Assembly (NCBI GenBank): GCA_003132865.1
Contig: PKYZ01000512.1
Location: 1-14,386, forward strand
DNA from: Bryobacterales bacterium
Lineage (GTDB): Bacteria > Acidobacteriota > Terriglobia > Bryobacterales > Bryobacteraceae
DNA: 14,386 nt
Direction: 5' to 3'
Shown here: in pieces, positions 13,617-14,386 of the stretch
Layout: every line of letters starts with the position of its first letter
Numbering within the stretch: the first letter of the stretch is position 1
Notes under the pieces: model-generated
Told to the model about the DNA's origin: nothing
The model's database searches: none
What the model saw: the letters and a program-made list of their open reading frames with translations, nothing else
Position numbers and translations under genes: made by a program

Positions 13617-14386
13617 TGCAGCTCAGCACCTGCTCCAACGCTTCGAGGCCGGGCAGGCTGCCTTGCGCCATCCGCTGGTTGCCGCCGCCGCGTCCGCCAG
13701 CCTGCGTGAGCGCGGCTTTCAGCAGCTTCCCGGCATCTATGCCACTATCGGCGCCGCTATCGGCCGAGACGGCCAGCAGGACGGCGGGCGGCTCGTCCAG
13801 CACCGCCACGAACACCGCCTTCGCCTGCGCAGTGAAGCTCTGGGCGATGGCGCGCAGATCCTCCAGATTGCCGGATGGCAGGCGCCGCAGGATGCGCCGC
13901 ACCCCGGCTTCGTCCGGCGCCGTGGCGGCGTACAGCTCCCTGCCCTGATACTGCGCCAGGTCCGCTTCCAGCTTGCGGCGCAGCTTGTCGGCATTGCGGG
14001 CCGCCTCGAACTGCGCGGCCACCAGTCCCGGCACCTCGTCGAGCGCGCCGGAAACCATCTGCGCCACCCGAGAGAGTGCGTCGAAATCGGCGCGCGCGCG
14101 GCGCACGGCCCGCCCGCCGCACAGGAACTCCACGCGCACGGTATTGCGGATTCGGTCCAGCTTGCGCAGCAGGATCGGCCCGATCTCTCCGGTTCGCGCG
14201 ACGTGCGTGCCGCCGCAAGCGCTGCGGTCCAGGCCTTCGATGGAGACGATGCGCAGCGTGCCGGCGCGCTCGGATGGCTTGCGCAGGTCGCGCGTTTCGG
14301 CGGCATCCTCGAACGAAACACGCAGCGGCCGATTCTCGAAGACCGCCTCGTTGGCGCGCCGCTCGGCTTCCAACACGCGTGCGGGC
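13603..14386 (-). CDS. alaX: Alanyl-tRNA editing protein (AlaX-like), 3' part
   Basis: The frame stays open to the right edge, so the 5' end lies outside the window; about 260 residues are present. The visible part has the second half of the tRNA editing domain with SACGGTHVARTGEIG, where Cys and His of CGGTH are zinc ligands (the partner HxxxH lies upstream, unseen). A helical coiled segment follows (roughly 90-145 residues from GTG 14376) and then a DHHA1-type domain ending in GGRGGGNQRMAQG. This order matches the long AlaX form or the C-terminal two domains of alanyl-tRNA synthetase. These enzymes hydrolyse Ser-tRNA(Ala) or Gly-tRNA(Ala). Full AlaRS cannot be excluded without the upstream part, but the RANEAVFENRPLRV lead-in suits AlaX as well. 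The 3' end overlaps the MCE gene tail to tail. Confidence 0.88.
   Translation of the reverse strand, partial: PARVLEAERRANEAVFENRPLRVSFEDAAETRDLRKPSERAGTLRIVSIEGLDRSACGGTHVARTGEIGPILLRKLDRIRNTVRVEFLCGGRAVRRARADFDALSRVAQMVSGALDEVPGLVAAQFEAARNADKLRRKLEADLAQYQGRELYAATAPDEAGVRRILRRLPSGNLEDLRAIAQSFTAQAKAVFVAVLDEPPAVLLAVSADSGADSGIDAGKLLKAALTQAGGRGGGNQRMAQGSLPGLEALEQVLSCIRIS

Overview
This is a GC-rich bacterial window whose gene content looks most like Acidobacteriota of the Solibacter/Bryobacter type. That is inference from gene families and style: a Tat-exported GH172/DUF2961 protein, an N-terminal-nucleophile P1-type peptidase remnant, soil-type two-component systems and palindromic intergenic repeats. 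There is no rRNA, tRNA, CRISPR array, phage gene or transposase.

Layout. Positions 1-900 are a graveyard: the beta-subunit part of a DmpA-type peptidase, a fragment of a palindromic repeat, and on the minus strand a VapC PIN-toxin remnant. Next come an unrecognised 204-aa protein (943-1557), a possible 61-aa arginine-rich peptide (1698-1883) and a complete PLP fold-type II threonine dehydratase/serine racemase (1936-2892). Facing it is a tightly overlapping minus-strand operon (7315-3146): an unrecognised exported protein, a family-5 solute-binding protein and an NtrY-like sensor kinase. No transporter permease or ATPase and no response regulator accompany them. Immediately upstream lies a second dead toxin-antitoxin module, an AbrB/MazE antitoxin with a nonsense codon and a RelE/ParE toxin with an internal deletion. 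Its promoter still looks intact and may now drive the operon.

Further right on the minus strand are a membrane-anchored alpha/beta hydrolase (8651-7839) and a NarL-type response regulator with its kinase (10767-8723, 4-nt overlap). The divergent region between that kinase and the GH172 gene carries a 243-bp foldback repeat built of nested hairpins. The GH172-family protein (11256-12437) and a single MCE/MlaD-like protein (12582-13616) follow on the plus strand. The MCE gene converges, with a 14-nt overlap, on the 3' part of an alanyl-tRNA editing protein that runs off the right edge.

Recurring themes. Four genes have a good -10 hexamer only 6-8 nt before the start codon, which suggests leaderless mRNAs, and a fifth has a very short leader. 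Two separate toxin-antitoxin loci have decayed. The strongest candidate for a new system is the exported protein / lone binding protein / NtrY-like kinase operon, which could be a periplasmic ligand-sensing unit rather than an uptake system.
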